64,000 nucleotides of DNA from CAWBAT01 sp963810905 (GCA_963810905.1 CAWEPG010000001.1:310001-374000); one strand, 5' to 3'; shown: positions 19,361-29,243, counted from the first letter of the stretch. Notes: generated by a model from the sequence alone, not told the origin. A program made the numbers and translations.

Positions 19361-20358
19361 GGGTTTCGGGTCAACTTCGGAACGTCGTCAGCTGGGGCTA
19401 ATTCTCCCTCACTGGACTCCTCCGAAGTCTGCGCCTTTCTCTTCAGTTGCGGGCGACTCTCTGAACCCTCACTCACGTCATTGGTCGAGTTGTTATGTTC
19501 TCTTAAGCGAGCCCTAACATGATCGAACTCCGAGGTGCTCAACACATATTGCTCGTGAACCGGTAGAAGCCTCTGAATCTCTTTTTCCGCCAAAGAAATC
19601 CGGTCTTTGGTCATGGGATGTGTGGAAAAAGCTCGAGATAATAGTCCAGGCTTCTTCTTCTCCTGGGCGGAGACTTTTTCAAAAAAAGAAACAAACGACA
19701 GCGGATCGTACCCGGTCTTATACATATACTGCAGCCCTAGAAAATCTGCTTCCCGTTCGGAACCTCGACTGAATTGGAGAAACTGCAACGGGACTAGAAT
19801 GCTCATGGCTTGCTGGATTCCAAACCCAATCGGACCACCTACAAAGATTAAGGGAATCGTGGCGAGGTTAAACAGTCGGCCTTTGGAGAATTGCTCCGTG
19901 GCATGACGAGCCGCCACATGAGCGATTTCGTGAGCCATGACTCCGGCCAGTTCCGATTCTTCCTGGGCTGCTAGAATCAATCCCGTATTGACATAAAAGA
20001 AACCGCCGGGCAATGCAAAGGCATTGACCTCATCGGAATCGATGACCTTGATCAAAAAGGGGACTTGGGAATCGGAATTCCGAACGATATTCTGCCCCAA
20101 CCGGTTGATATATTCAGTCACCTCAGGATCGTTTAAGAGGTGACTGGACTGCTCGACCTCCAAGGACAGTTGCTTCCCCAAGGCAATTTCTTTATCAATT
20201 GAATACAGGTTGATTTGACCCGCATTAATGTTTCGCTGCCCAATCTTATCGATGTCGACATACTTTTGGCCCGCAGCCATCTGCCTGGGCAGCCAGGCAA
20301 AAAGCGCAAGACAGAAAACCAAAGACCAAAATCTTATCTTGACCATCGTATGCAACAT
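19357..20358 (-). CDS. M48 family zinc metalloprotease
   Basis: Exported or periplasmic protease of the M48 (BepA/Oma1-like) family. It has a signal peptide (FWSLVFCLALFAWLPRQMAAG), the zinc site H143-E-I-A-H147 and the third ligand E203 in SEREADFLG. Length is 333 residues with a charged, low-complexity C-terminus (KRKAQTSEESSEGE); the TPR domain of BepA is missing. ATG 20358 has GGGGAG about nine bases upstream; ATG 20346 is the alternative. Its stop overlaps the start of the secreted metalloprotease-like gene. Likely role: outer-membrane protein quality control, inferred from the family. Confidence 0.9.
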   Translation of the reverse strand: MLHTMVKIRFWSLVFCLALFAWLPRQMAAGQKYVDIDKIGQRNINAGQINLYSIDKEIALGKQLSLEVEQSSHLLNDPEVTEYINRLGQNIVRNSDSQVPFLIKVIDSDEVNAFALPGGFFYVNTGLILAAQEESELAGVMAHEIAHVAARHATEQFSKGRLFNLATIPLIFVGGPIGFGIQQAMSILVPLQFLQFSRGSEREADFLGLQYMYKTGYDPLSFVSFFEKVSAQEKKKPGLLSRAFSTHPMTKDRISLAEKEIQRLLPVHEQYVLSTSEFDHVRARLREHNNSTNDVSEGSESRPQLKRKAQTSEESSEGELAPADDVPKLTRNP

Positions 20359-20473
20359 CTTGGTCGCTCCCCAAAACGCCTTGGGTCACAGATGAGCGTG
20401 CTCAATGCTCAAGCCTAATTACTGCGCCATCTATTGAAATTTTACAGGTTTTTGGGCTATCGCCAAAGAATTT

Positions 20474-20898
20474 CTATTTCTTGGCTCTGAGAAGAAGCAC
20501 AGGAATGTCCACGGCGTGACGCACTTCATGGGAAACGCTCCCGTAAAGCAGATCGGAAATGAAACGGTGGCCATGCGTGGTCATGGCGATCAAGTCGATA
20601 TCTTGCTCCCGGGCGATGCGGATGATCTCATTGGAAGGCTCTCCATAAGCCAGAACATAATCGGCCTTCGTCCCTTTTTCTTGCAACTCCGAGCAGAGGC
20701 GGCTCAAATACATCCGACATTCCCGCATTTCGTCCGACTCACGAAGTCTCAAGCGATCATAATGCCTTGCACCCAGCCATGGGCCACATAAACTAAAAGG
20801 AGTTGTGCGCCCGTCAAGGCCACCAGCTCTTGTACATGGTTGAGGATTACCTGGTCGTTTGGTGAGTTCTCTACGGTAATGAGAATTTTTCGATACAT
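20474..20898 (-). pseudogene. Universal stress protein (UspA-like), frameshifted
   Basis: Reading from ATG 20898 gives MYRKILITVENSPNDQVI and LLLVYVAHGW, the first strands of a UspA fold. The frame stops near 20750 while another frame continues with HYDRLRLRESDEM, then VLAYGEPSNEIIRIAREQ and the nucleotide-loop region ending MTTHGHRFISDLLYGSVSHEV and PVLLLRAKK. The shift lies near 20765-20775. Whole length would be about 141 residues, normal for a single-domain Usp with the G-x2-G-x9-G(S/T)-type ATP-binding region. It is 36 bases downstream of the Nramp gene on the same strand, so it is probably the last gene of that operon. Confidence 0.8.
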
Positions 20899-20934
20899 TT
20901 TACCGAATCACTTAAAGCAGAGCGGACGACCTTT

Positions 20935-22306
20935 TCAATTGGCCCATTCTCTCACCGTCTGAATCAAGAGCCACCCATTCAGTAAGGCAATTACGATAGC
21001 CACTCCCCACGAAAGTAATTTTAGCCAGATCGGGTTTACAAATTCATGCATCTTCGTGCGGTCGCTGGTGAATTGGACAAGCGGGAAGACAGCAAAAGAA
21101 AGCTGCAAACTCAGGACCACCTGGCTTAAAATCAGGAGCTGAGTCGTCCCGTGCTCGCCATACAAGCGCGATGCAAATAATTGCGGGTACGATGGCTAAC
21201 AACCGTGTAATGAGGCGCCGCAGCCAAGGGCGAAGTCGGATATTGAGAAACCCTTCCATCACAATTTGTCCGGCCAGAGTTCCCGTTAAAGTTGAATTTT
21301 GCCCGGAGCATAGCAACGCCACTGCAAACAGGATACTTGCCAGGACGCTTCCCAGCAAGGGAGAAAGCAACTGATAAGCATCTTCAATCCCAGCCACATC
21401 CTGATGGCCCGTATGGTGAAAAGCTGCCGCTGACATGATTAGGATGGAAGCGTTGATGAAGAGTGCAAACATGAGAGCCACGGTAGAGTCCAGCGTCGCA
21501 TAGCGGATCGCTTCACGCTGCCCTTTGATCGTGGGGGCATAATTTCGGGTCTGCACGATTGAAGAATGGAGGTAGAGATTGTGTGGCATCACCGTGGCTC
21601 CGAGAATTCCAATCGCAATATAGAGCATTCCGGGATTTCGGAGGATTTCAGTGGAGGGGACAAATCCTTGCAAGATGCCTGATAAGCTAGGGCCTGAGAA
21701 AAAGATTTCCACAGCAAAACAACTCGCAATCACCCCAATCAATGCAATGACAAAGGCCTCGATGTAGCGGAATCCTTTCTGCTGCAGATAGAGAACGGCG
21801 AGTACATCCAGCGCTGTAAGTGAGACTCCCCAGAGCAACGGTATATGGAACAACAGATTCAATGCAATGGCTGAACCAATCACTTCCGCTAAGTCACAGG
21901 CTGCAATAGCAATCTCGCATAACACCCACAAGAAGATGGCAACTGGGCGGCTGTAATAGTCGCGGCAGGCCTGTGCCAGATCTCGTCCCGTGACGACGCC
22001 AAGCTTGACAGCCAGCGCTTGCAGTAAAATCGCCATCACATTCGAGATCAGAACCACCGAAAGCAGAGCATAGTTAAAACGGGCTCCGGCGGCCAAGTCG
22101 GTTGCCCAATTCCCGGGATCCATATAGCCGACCGCGACCATATAACCGGGACCCGCAAAAATCAGCATCTTCCGCCATACACTCAAAGTATGCGGAACTT
22201 CGATGCTTCGATGGACCTCTGGCAAGCTGGGTGTGCCTTGCGCAAGGCGCCCACCGAGCGATTGATCGGGATTAAACTTAGGCTGGTTAGAATGTTTCAT
22301 TGGCAT
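20935..22306 (-). pseudogene. mntH: Nramp divalent metal transporter (MntH-like), frameshifted near the C-terminus
   Basis: Proton-coupled Mn2+/Fe2+ importer of the inner membrane. The signature D63-P-G-N66 of helix 1 and the MPH motif of helix 6 (ATVMPHNLYLHSS) are both intact. After CIALV the frame slips into nonsense; one base fewer near 21164 gives IALYGEHGTTQLLILSQVVL and continues through the last helices (FAVFPLVQFTSDR, then WLKLLSWGVAIVIALLNGW) to a stop at 20935. About 456 residues when joined, slightly longer than E. coli MntH because of an N-terminal cytoplasmic extension. It overlaps the mscS stop by 20 bases and lies downstream of a DtxR-family regulator, as expected for a metal-regulated importer. 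Confidence 0.85.
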
Positions 22307-23160
22307 CCCGCCGGATGTGGAGGACCCGCTGCGGAAAGGGAGTTTCGATGTGATGCTCTTTGAATTTGTCGTGAATAGCGAAATTAATGGAGCTAATCAA
22401 CTTCCCTTTGCGATGGACGAGGCTGGTGCTCCAGGGGCGCAATTCAAAAAGCATTCCATTGTCGCCAAATTCTAAAAAACGCACGACGGGCAGCGGGTCG
22501 AGCAGGACATCCGGGTTTTCCTGCGCGACCTCCAGGAGCAACTTTTCCACGAGTCGAACATCACTCCCATAAGCTACAATGATAGGAACTCGGAAGCGGA
22601 CCCTGGCGCCGGTGTACATCCAATTCACTACATTTTCGGTGATAAATTTGGAATTCGGAACAATGATGGCAATATTGTCGTTTGTGACGACGGTTGTACT
22701 CCGTGCTCCGATTTCGATGACATCGCCTTCGATCTTCCCGACTTCAATCCGGTCTCCAATTTTGATGGGGCGCTCCAACAGGATGATCAATCCACTGATA
22801 AAGTTGCTGGCCACATTTTGCAGTCCGAACCCAATTCCTATTCCTAGCGTACCGGCGATCACATTCAGCGTGGTGAGATTGATCTTCATCGTCTGCAGAA
22901 TGACAAGAAACCCGATGAAAATGATCACATAGCGTGTGATTGCTCCCGACCGCCTGCCGGCCACCATGATCTAGCTTGGTCCTCGAAAGTAGATGATTGA
23001 CCAGCCAGGAACGAATTTTCCCGGCAATGAAGAGGATCAGAAAAAGCAGAATGAATAATGTCAGGATATTCCATAGCGTAATGGATGAATCCCCGAGTTT
23101 CAAAAGAGGGACTTTTAACCATGTTCTAATGTTATCTAACCAGAGAGCAGAGGGTCTCAT
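22287..23160 (-). pseudogene. MscS-family mechanosensitive channel, frameshifted
   Basis: Small-conductance mechanosensitive channel of the inner membrane. The N-terminal part from ATG 23160 has one clear transmembrane helix (LTLFILLFLILFIAGK) followed by LLSRTKLD. After a shift near 22960-22975 the frame resumes GGRRSGAITRYVIIFIGFLV, the Gly/Ala-rich pore helix (GTLGIGIGFGLQNVASNFISG), the beta domain (PIKIGDRIEVGKIEGDV) and the MscS cytoplasmic cage with PNSKFI. About 290 residues in total, the size of MscS/YnaI-like channels. Sandwiched between a metal regulator and an Nramp gene, and overlapping the latter, it appears to belong to the same transcript. Confidence 0.82.
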
Positions 23161-23303
23161 TTTGCTAATGCCCTAAACATATTCAGAAGTTGTTCTCTCG
23201 GGGGGCTCGAGAGTTTGTTGTTTTGAGTCGTGCATCCACCAGTCCAGTTACGATGGTTCAAAGATCTACTCGATCGATCTCAATGAGTCTGGTGACTCCC
23301 CGT

Positions 23304-24113
23304 TTAACGGCCCCCCCTTTTTCTCTTGCCCCTTCTTGGATGAATTTCGGGCGTGTTTTGCTCCGGGCCGGGAGATCCCGATAGGAAACGCTTCGATAAG
23401 GGTCCAAGCGCACGATCGGGTCCACGGGCCGCCAATCGTTTCGGACTCCCACCGGGTCTATCGGCAGAAACGAAAATATTCTTCGCCGCTTCGAGCCCAA
23501 TGTAGTGAGGTGTAGTCCTACCGGAGAGCATCAGTTTCAGTGGACCTTGAAAGGGTGCTTTTTCAAGCAGAGTGATAGATGTCCCCGGGACCAGCGATTC
23601 CTTCTCCAGATAGTTCAAGAAATCCGGGTTGTCATTAGTGATTTTCCGGATAGTGTAATCCCCGAGTTCCGCAATGGCCAGACAGACTTCTTCTTCAAGG
23701 TTTCGAAAGCCGTGAGCGTCGGGAATGATTTCGCCGTGAGGATCTTTTTCGGGATAGCCCAGCAGGGCATCGGCACGGTCAACAAAGAAGTCGGAAACTA
23801 CGTGTTCCAGCTTTTCGGCTTCCTCGTGGACCTGGTCCCAGCCATAGCCCATGATCTGATGAAGAAACAACTCGATTAACCGGTGTCGCCGGATGATTCT
23901 CAACGCTTGCAGGCGTCCTTCGGTTGTCAGCGCAGCGCCATAGTACGGTTTATAGGCGAGCAGGCCGGCCTTCTGCAATTTCCGGAGCATGTCGGTCACC
24001 GAAGCATCCGTCACCGACAGACGTCGGGCCACATTGGATGTGCTGGCCTTTACATCGCTGTCCTCCATCTTCAGCAATGCTTTCAGGTAATCTTCCACGG
24101 TGCTGGAGATCAC
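23304..24113 (-). CDS. DtxR/MntR-family metal-dependent repressor with FeoA-like domain
   Basis: Metal-sensing transcriptional repressor. The N-terminal winged helix is clear (SNVARRLSVTDASVTDMLRK), followed by the dimerisation/metal domain (HRLIELFLHQIMGYGWDQVH, then EAEKLEHVVSDFF) and a C-terminal SH3/FeoA-like domain (SLVPGTSITLLEKAPFQGP). I prefer GTG 24113 because GGGAGG precedes it; ATG 24134 is possible but has no Shine-Dalgarno. The frame runs about 55 residues past IGLEAAKNIF, where relatives usually end, into an Arg/Pro/Gly-rich tail that may be read-through after an indel. It heads a same-strand run mscS-mntH-usp, and palindromes fitting its family lie upstream of it and before the divergent Oar-like gene. 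Confidence 0.85.
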   Translation of the reverse strand: MISSTVEDYLKALLKMEDSDVKASTSNVARRLSVTDASVTDMLRKLQKAGLLAYKPYYGAALTTEGRLQALRIIRRHRLIELFLHQIMGYGWDQVHEEAEKLEHVVSDFFVDRADALLGYPEKDPHGEIIPDAHGFRNLEEEVCLAIAELGDYTIRKITNDNPDFLNYLEKESLVPGTSITLLEKAPFQGPLKLMLSGRTTPHYIGLEAAKNIFVSADRPGGSPKRLAARGPDRALGPLSKRFLSGSPGPEQNTPEIHPRRGKRKRGGR

Positions 24114-24140
24114 AGTTCCTCCCTGAGCATGCAAACATGC

Positions 24141-24169
24141 TCTAAATATATTTTAGATTAATCGAATAA
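24141..24169. promoter_or_regulatory. Predicted DtxR-family operator before the regulator gene
   Basis: TTTTAGATTAATCGAATAA (24151-24169) is an imperfect palindrome with the same half-site as the perfect palindrome at 24420-24435. A further half-site TCTAAA (24141-24146) faces TTTAGA across five bases. It lies about 28 bases upstream of the predicted GTG start, where a repressor would block transcription. Confidence 0.5.
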
Positions 24170-24419
24170 TTTTCCAATGACAATAAAAAAGTAAGTAATA
24201 GTCCCCTGCAGTGAGGCCAGCAAACCCGATCCATTCCCCAAATTAGTCTTCGGTCCTCGATCTCTTCGATACCCCAAGAGGCATCAGCTCTCTCTCCTCA
24301 TAGGGTTTGTTTAATGAAAAGTCTGGGACCTAGTCCATCTCGAACACGACTGACACGCATGACATCCAAAGCGTTGAACGCGGGATCATGCAAAATAATT
24401 AAATAGTATTTGACTTTAT

Positions 24420-24435
24420 TTTAGATTTATCTAAA
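24420..24435. promoter_or_regulatory. Perfect palindrome TTTAGAT-TT-ATCTAAA, predicted DtxR-family operator
   Basis: A 7-bp perfect inverted repeat with a two-base centre, 39 bases before the start codon of the Oar-like outer-membrane gene. Over 19 bases it differs from the site upstream of the divergent dtxR-like gene at about four positions. TTAG-type A/T-rich palindromes are known targets of DtxR/MntR-family repressors, hence the assignment. Confidence 0.55.
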
Positions 24436-24474
24436 TATTTATTACGACATGCCAACACCACCCGGAGAAGAGAA

Positions 24475-27400
24475 ATGAAATTGGTACTGAAGGGGCCTCC
24501 CCTGTCGTGGCAAATACTAATAGGGGTTGTGTTGGCTATTTCAGCCTTGTCCCCTGATTTGCTTTGGGGGCAGGGCGAAACAACTAGCGCCATCGTTGGC
24601 TCGGTAAGAGATCCCACTGGCGACTCGATTGCCGGGGCCACGGTAACCATTACGAGCTCAGACAATGGACTGAAGCGATCCGTTAAAACGGATGAGGCAG
24701 GAAGATTTAGCTTCCCACAGCTCAAGCCAGGTCCGTATTCCGTGAAGGTGGAGAAGCAGCAGTTTGAAGCTCAGTCCAAAGATTCGGTAGTGGCGGGTCT
24801 TGGCCAAAAGCAAACGGTCGATTTTACGCTGAAGATCGCAACGGCGAACCAAGAACTTACGGTGACAGAAGAAGCGCCGCTCATCAACCCACAGAACCCG
24901 AACACATCCACAACCCTCAATGCCCGCGTGATGGAAAGCCTTCCGAACCCGGGAGGCGACATGACTTATCCCATTCAGTTCGCTCCTGGAGCACTCATGA
25001 ATACGGCGGGGAGCGGGAATGATTTCGTCGGAGGCACAAACGGTTATGGCAATGTGCAATTCAATGGGCTGCCTTCACTATCGAATGGCTACATCGTCGA
25101 TGGATTAGAGACGAACGACCCGCTTACTAATCTGAATAGTGGACTTTCAACAAACCTTGTTCTTGGCTTGAACTCCATCGCGGAGATGACGGTGAACACT
25201 CTTTCCTACGCAGTGGACCAGGGACGTTACGGTGCCTCCCAAGTGAACTATGTGACCAAATCCGGCACGAATCAATTTCATGGAAACCTTTACGAGCTTT
25301 GGAATGGTTCAAGGTTCAATGCCGCCAATTTTTTCACCAACTCAACACCCGGGGGGCACAAGCCGCGTTCAACGGTGAACCACTTCGGAGGGAGCCTGGG
25401 TGGGCCGATCAAGTCGAACAAGCTCTTCTTTTTCTTTGATGCCGAGTGGGTTCGTATTGCACTTCCTATTGTCTCGGCCACGACGGTCCCTACTCCGGCA
25501 TTCCAAAATTACGTCTTACAGCAACTTCCACGCGGCGGCACGGACTCAGTCACTGGATCTACGTATCAACCCTCGCCACAATCGGTTCCGCTTTATCAGA
25601 AGATGTTTGCGCTCTATAAAAGCACAGCAGGAAGCCCTCTCTCGGTTTTGGGATGCCCTTTCAATAGCAACGGCAGCCCGGCAATTGGTAACCCACCAAG
25701 TGGGGATGGTTGTGCCAATCGGCAGAGCATTTCACAGTCGAGTTCCGATTCCGAGCAGGTCCAGACTGTTCGCGTGGACTATAATCTTAATGAGAACAAC
25801 ACCGCCTGGTTCCGTTTTCAGCATGATGGCGGACTGCAGGCTGCCTACACGGACCCGATCAATCCGCTCTTTAACGCGATATCCCCCCAGCCCCTTTACT
25901 CGTTTGCATCGGGATATACCCATGTGTTTTCGCCAAGGCTGGTGAACTACTTCAATCCTGCGTTTTCCTGGTACGAAAGCCTTTTCGGTCCAAGTGATTT
26001 TCAGAAGACACTGGACGCTTTCCCTATCGTGCTGCAAGGCAGCGGAGCGAATGCGCCATTTACGACAGTTGGGGGACTCAACGATACTTGGGTGCAGGGC
26101 AGGCGAGCCACCCGATTCTTTATCAATGACAATTTGGCGTGGAGTATCGGTGCGCACGAACTAAGATTTGGGACGAACACTAGGATCCTCCGTCTGAATG
26201 ACTATGACTTTGGTCAAGGGACGGTTCCGTTGGTTAACTATACGACCCTCCCGCAATTCATTTATGGAGTCGCCTCTACCGCCTCAAAAACATTTCCATT
26301 GGCCGATTCTCAACCCTACAACTTCCTCAACTTGGACCTCTATGCGCAGGACACTTGGAAGGTGACCAGGTCATTGACCTGGACATTCGGAATTCGCGCC
26401 ACCCACAACTCCAACCCAATCAATCCGCACTTCGCAGTGGCGCGCCTCCCCAGCTCTTTCGATGCCATTTCCCATGACGTCAACCAGCCCCTCAGCGAAG
26501 CCATTGACACCAATTTGGCCACAGTCTTCGCGGCGACACCCTTCGTCATCCTTCAACCGAGAATGGCAATCGCGTGGCAAGTGGGGCCAAAGACAGTGTT
26601 ACGAACAGGGTTTGGGGTGTTCAGCGACATTCTGCCCGGAAGTGTGGTGGATCTGGTGGGCGCTAATCCTCCCTATTCCAGAACCTTCGAGGGAGGCTTA
26701 CTGGGAAACGTGGGCGGGACGGCAATCGCTCCAGGAGTACCGAATAGCGCGGTCGACGCAACCGTTGCTGCCGATCAAACTTTCACGTCCGGGTTTGCTC
26801 AAGGCCAGCTCTCCTGTGCGTCCCCACAGGCAAGCCCCGATACATGCCTCCAACCGATATCCATTACGGCCGTTCCGGATGGCACGTTACGGGCGCCCTA
26901 TAACATGCAGTGGAGCCTTGCCCTGGAGCATCAGATCGGATCGACAATCAATCTGCGTGCACAGTATGTCGGAACGCGCGCCGTAAACCAGCCTTATCAG
27001 ACCCAGGTGAATGGTTATCAGACGGTGTGTGAGGGATGCTTTGCGCCCTTTCCTTACGGCCAGTCCAAGGACCCGCGCTTTGGGTTGGTGACACAGCTCA
27101 ATACGGGGGCAAATAGCCACTACAACGGTTTGCAGTTAACAGCCGAAAAGCGCCTCTCACACGGTATCCAGGTGCAGGGCAATTACACCTGGAGTCGTTG
27201 TATGGACACCGTCTCAAATGGAGGGTTCCTCCCCTTTTCCGCGGGAGGCATCCTGTCGCCTCTGCCTGGCCAACTTGGCCGCCAATACGGTCCTTGCGAC
27301 TATGATGTCCGGCACAACTTCACGTTGCAATACGTTTATGAGTTACCCGTTAATTTGCGAAACCGTGTCCTGGGAGCCTTGGCTAACGGTTGGCAGGTAT

Positions 27401-27972
27401 CGGGCTCTGTTTTTCGACGGAGCGGAATTCCATTTTCAGTTCTAAGCGCCCCGTACACCGCCAATGGAAACGGGATTGTCCAGGGCAGCGGTCCACAATA
27501 CGCCAACGTTGTGCCAGGCGTTCCGATTTATGTTCAGCAAGAAATTCCCGGAGTGACGCAACCGGGAACAGTCCAGTGGCTGAACCCAGACGCTTTTGTT
27601 TCAGCCATCGATCCCAGCACAGGTGCATGTGTCGGAGGCGACACGCCCGAGAACTGCCAATTTGGCAATCTCGGCCGCAATGCACTGCGAGGTCCAAATT
27701 TTTTCTCGAGCGATTTGTATATTACCAAGTGGTTTGCGGTAAGTGAACGCCTGAAGCTGCGCTTTGACGTGCAGTTCTTCAATGTGTTTAATCATTCGAA
27801 TTTTGGCTTACCGGTCCTCGGGTATGCCGGCATCCCTGGAAACCGGTCCACTCAAACCGGATTTGGAGCGCTCACCTACACAACGGCACCACCGACAGGC
27901 CTACTTGGCGTAGGTCTTGGCGGCGATAGTTCCCCACGCATGATCGCATTTCAGCTGCGCCTGGAGTTCTAA
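24475..27972 (+). CDS. Oar-like TonB-type outer-membrane protein with carboxypeptidase regulatory domain
   Basis: An 1165-residue beta-barrel protein of the class abundant in Acidobacteria. Order: signal peptide (ILIGVVLAISALSPDLLWG), a CarboxypepD_reg/Cna-B-like domain (SIAGATVTITSSDNG and GRFSFPQLKPGPYSVKV), a plug-like region (NTLSYAVDQGRYGASQVNYV, TKSGTNQFHGNLYELW), a long series of barrel strands, and a C-terminal phenylalanine (FQLRLEF) as the BAM complex requires. The start has GGAGAAG upstream. The probable metal-responsive palindrome 39 bases before the start suggests regulation by the adjacent DtxR-like protein, hence metal or metallophore uptake, but the ligand cannot be read from sequence. 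The frame is intact, unlike the TonB receptor at 59.6-62.1 kb. Confidence 0.88.
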   Translation: MKLVLKGPPLSWQILIGVVLAISALSPDLLWGQGETTSAIVGSVRDPTGDSIAGATVTITSSDNGLKRSVKTDEAGRFSFPQLKPGPYSVKVEKQQFEAQSKDSVVAGLGQKQTVDFTLKIATANQELTVTEEAPLINPQNPNTSTTLNARVMESLPNPGGDMTYPIQFAPGALMNTAGSGNDFVGGTNGYGNVQFNGLPSLSNGYIVDGLETNDPLTNLNSGLSTNLVLGLNSIAEMTVNTLSYAVDQGRYGASQVNYVTKSGTNQFHGNLYELWNGSRFNAANFFTNSTPGGHKPRSTVNHFGGSLGGPIKSNKLFFFFDAEWVRIALPIVSATTVPTPAFQNYVLQQLPRGGTDSVTGSTYQPSPQSVPLYQKMFALYKSTAGSPLSVLGCPFNSNGSPAIGNPPSGDGCANRQSISQSSSDSEQVQTVRVDYNLNENNTAWFRFQHDGGLQAAYTDPINPLFNAISPQPLYSFASGYTHVFSPRLVNYFNPAFSWYESLFGPSDFQKTLDAFPIVLQGSGANAPFTTVGGLNDTWVQGRRATRFFINDNLAWSIGAHELRFGTNTRILRLNDYDFGQGTVPLVNYTTLPQFIYGVASTASKTFPLADSQPYNFLNLDLYAQDTWKVTRSLTWTFGIRATHNSNPINPHFAVARLPSSFDAISHDVNQPLSEAIDTNLATVFAATPFVILQPRMAIAWQVGPKTVLRTGFGVFSDILPGSVVDLVGANPPYSRTFEGGLLGNVGGTAIAPGVPNSAVDATVAADQTFTSGFAQGQLSCASPQASPDTCLQPISITAVPDGTLRAPYNMQWSLALEHQIGSTINLRAQYVGTRAVNQPYQTQVNGYQTVCEGCFAPFPYGQSKDPRFGLVTQLNTGANSHYNGLQLTAEKRLSHGIQVQGNYTWSRCMDTVSNGGFLPFSAGGILSPLPGQLGRQYGPCDYDVRHNFTLQYVYELPVNLRNRVLGALANGWQVSGSVFRRSGIPFSVLSAPYTANGNGIVQGSGPQYANVVPGVPIYVQQEIPGVTQPGTVQWLNPDAFVSAIDPSTGACVGGDTPENCQFGNLGRNALRGPNFFSSDLYITKWFAVSERLKLRFDVQFFNVFNHSNFGLPVLGYAGIPGNRSTQTGFGALTYTTAPPTGLLGVGLGGDSSPRMIAFQLRLEF

Positions 27973-28190
27973 GGAAGACTTCCTGAACAAAGTCTGCATA
28001 TGTGAACACCCTCTTTCTGTGAGCTGATCTTTAACCATAAGTCTGAGGGCAGGGCACAGGGGTGCTGTAATTCCATACGGGCAGAGGCTCTTGGCCCTGA
28101 AGGGGCCAAATAGAATTGCCCTCGGCAAGGGAGCGAGTGACGGCGGTCACCCGCAACCACCGCCCTGGGTCTAAAGGGAGCAAAATACAA

Positions 28191-28254
28191 CCCCTCTCCC
28201 CCGCGGATTGGTAGTAACGGTCTGAAACCTGCTCTCAACAAGGGGGGAGAGGGG
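28191..28254. repeat. 12-bp inverted repeat in G/C-tract intergenic region
   Basis: CCCCTCTCCCCC (28191-28202) pairs perfectly with GGGGGAGAGGGG (28243-28254) across 40 bases. It sits in the 565-base gap between the Oar-like gene and rpsT. The remainder of the gap shows no gene; it is rich in G and C tracts resembling the short dispersed intergenic repeats of this kind of genome. No U-rich tail follows, so it is not a classical terminator. Confidence 0.45.
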
Positions 28255-28538
28255 AAGGGGAGTGGGGGTAACGCAGGGGTTTAGGACTGAAACCAACCGT
28301 GACGAGCGGAAAGATATGGACATGATCAGATTCTTTGAGAAGGGATACTGGGGGGGTACTTCTACTTCTCCCCCCGCCTTGCAGAAGCGCTGGGAAAGAG
28401 GGGCTAACTGAGTTAACCCGTATTCCGAAGTTGCATGAGCGTCACTAGGTGGAGCAGGCGCACCGCTGCCCGTTTGAATGCGCGCGGAAGCTGCGGTGTT
28501 TGTCTGAAAAGGTTAGAATTTCTGAGGATTTGTCGAGC

Positions 28539-28820
28539 TTATGATGCTGGCTGTGCAGACTGCAATGCGTGGGCCTGCTGCATCAAGCGTGACTTATAGC
28601 GAGCCGCAGCGTTCTTGTGTAGCGTCCCTTTCTGGATGGATCGGTCGATCAAGGAGAGGGTGGGAGACAACAAAGCCTTCACTTCATCCTTGTTCTTCGC
28701 GGTGACCGCTGCTCGTATCTTTTTGAGCTGAGTGCGGAGCCGACTCAGATTGCTCTTATTCACTGCCCGTCTTTTCTCGCTCTGACGATATCTTTTTTCA
28801 GCTGACTTATGATTTGCCAT
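28539..28820 (-). CDS. rpsT: 30S ribosomal protein S20
   Basis: Small basic protein binding 16S rRNA in the body of the 30S subunit. The 93 residues begin MANHKSAEKRYRQSEKRR and continue RLRTQLKKIRAAV and GTLHKNAAARYKSRLM, the standard S20 signature. It is a single gene with its own consensus promoter about 80 bases upstream (28901-28929), which gives a leader of roughly 70 bases. Confidence 0.97.
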   Translation of the reverse strand: MANHKSAEKRYRQSEKRRAVNKSNLSRLRTQLKKIRAAVTAKNKDEVKALLSPTLSLIDRSIQKGTLHKNAAARYKSRLMQQAHALQSAQPAS

Positions 28821-28900
28821 TCAGAAGCTCTCCGGATTCCTGATTAGTCCGTGGACGGTTTTGCTCTTCTGCCGCTCCACAACGTAAATTGCGCAGTAAC

Positions 28901-28929
28901 CTTATACAGGCCAACTCGTTCTTTGTCAA
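28901..28929 (-). promoter_or_regulatory. Sigma-70 promoter of rpsT
   Basis: On the minus strand TTGACA (28929-28924) and TATAAG (28906-28901) are separated by exactly 17 bases. The -35 is perfect and the -10 five of six. The predicted transcript would start near 28894. Confidence 0.75.
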
Positions 28930-29007
28930 GGCGCAATCATTCCACTGTCCACTGAAGGTCGCCACCAAAAATCTGAAATATGCGGTGCATCCTGCTTAAA
29001 ACTCATA

Positions 29008-29035
29008 TTGACAGGACAGAGCATTCGACTATAAT
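29008..29035 (+). promoter_or_regulatory. Consensus sigma-70 promoter of the tRNA-Asn gene
   Basis: TTGACA (29008-29013) and TATAAT (29030-29035), both perfect, with a 16-base spacer, ending 21 bases before the tRNA. Among the strongest promoters visible in the window and in the expected position for a stable RNA gene. Confidence 0.85.
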
Positions 29036-29056
29036 TGCGCCCGTCGGAGCCACTAC

Positions 29057-29132
<76 letters not shown>

Positions 29133-29243
29133 TTAAGTTTAATCCTTTCAATAAATCCCGCTCTCATTGACACTCTCCGATTGTACTTTATCCGGCTCAC
29201 CTTCTAACAACCTTCTAACAGTTGCATTTTCCCCAAGAAGAGC

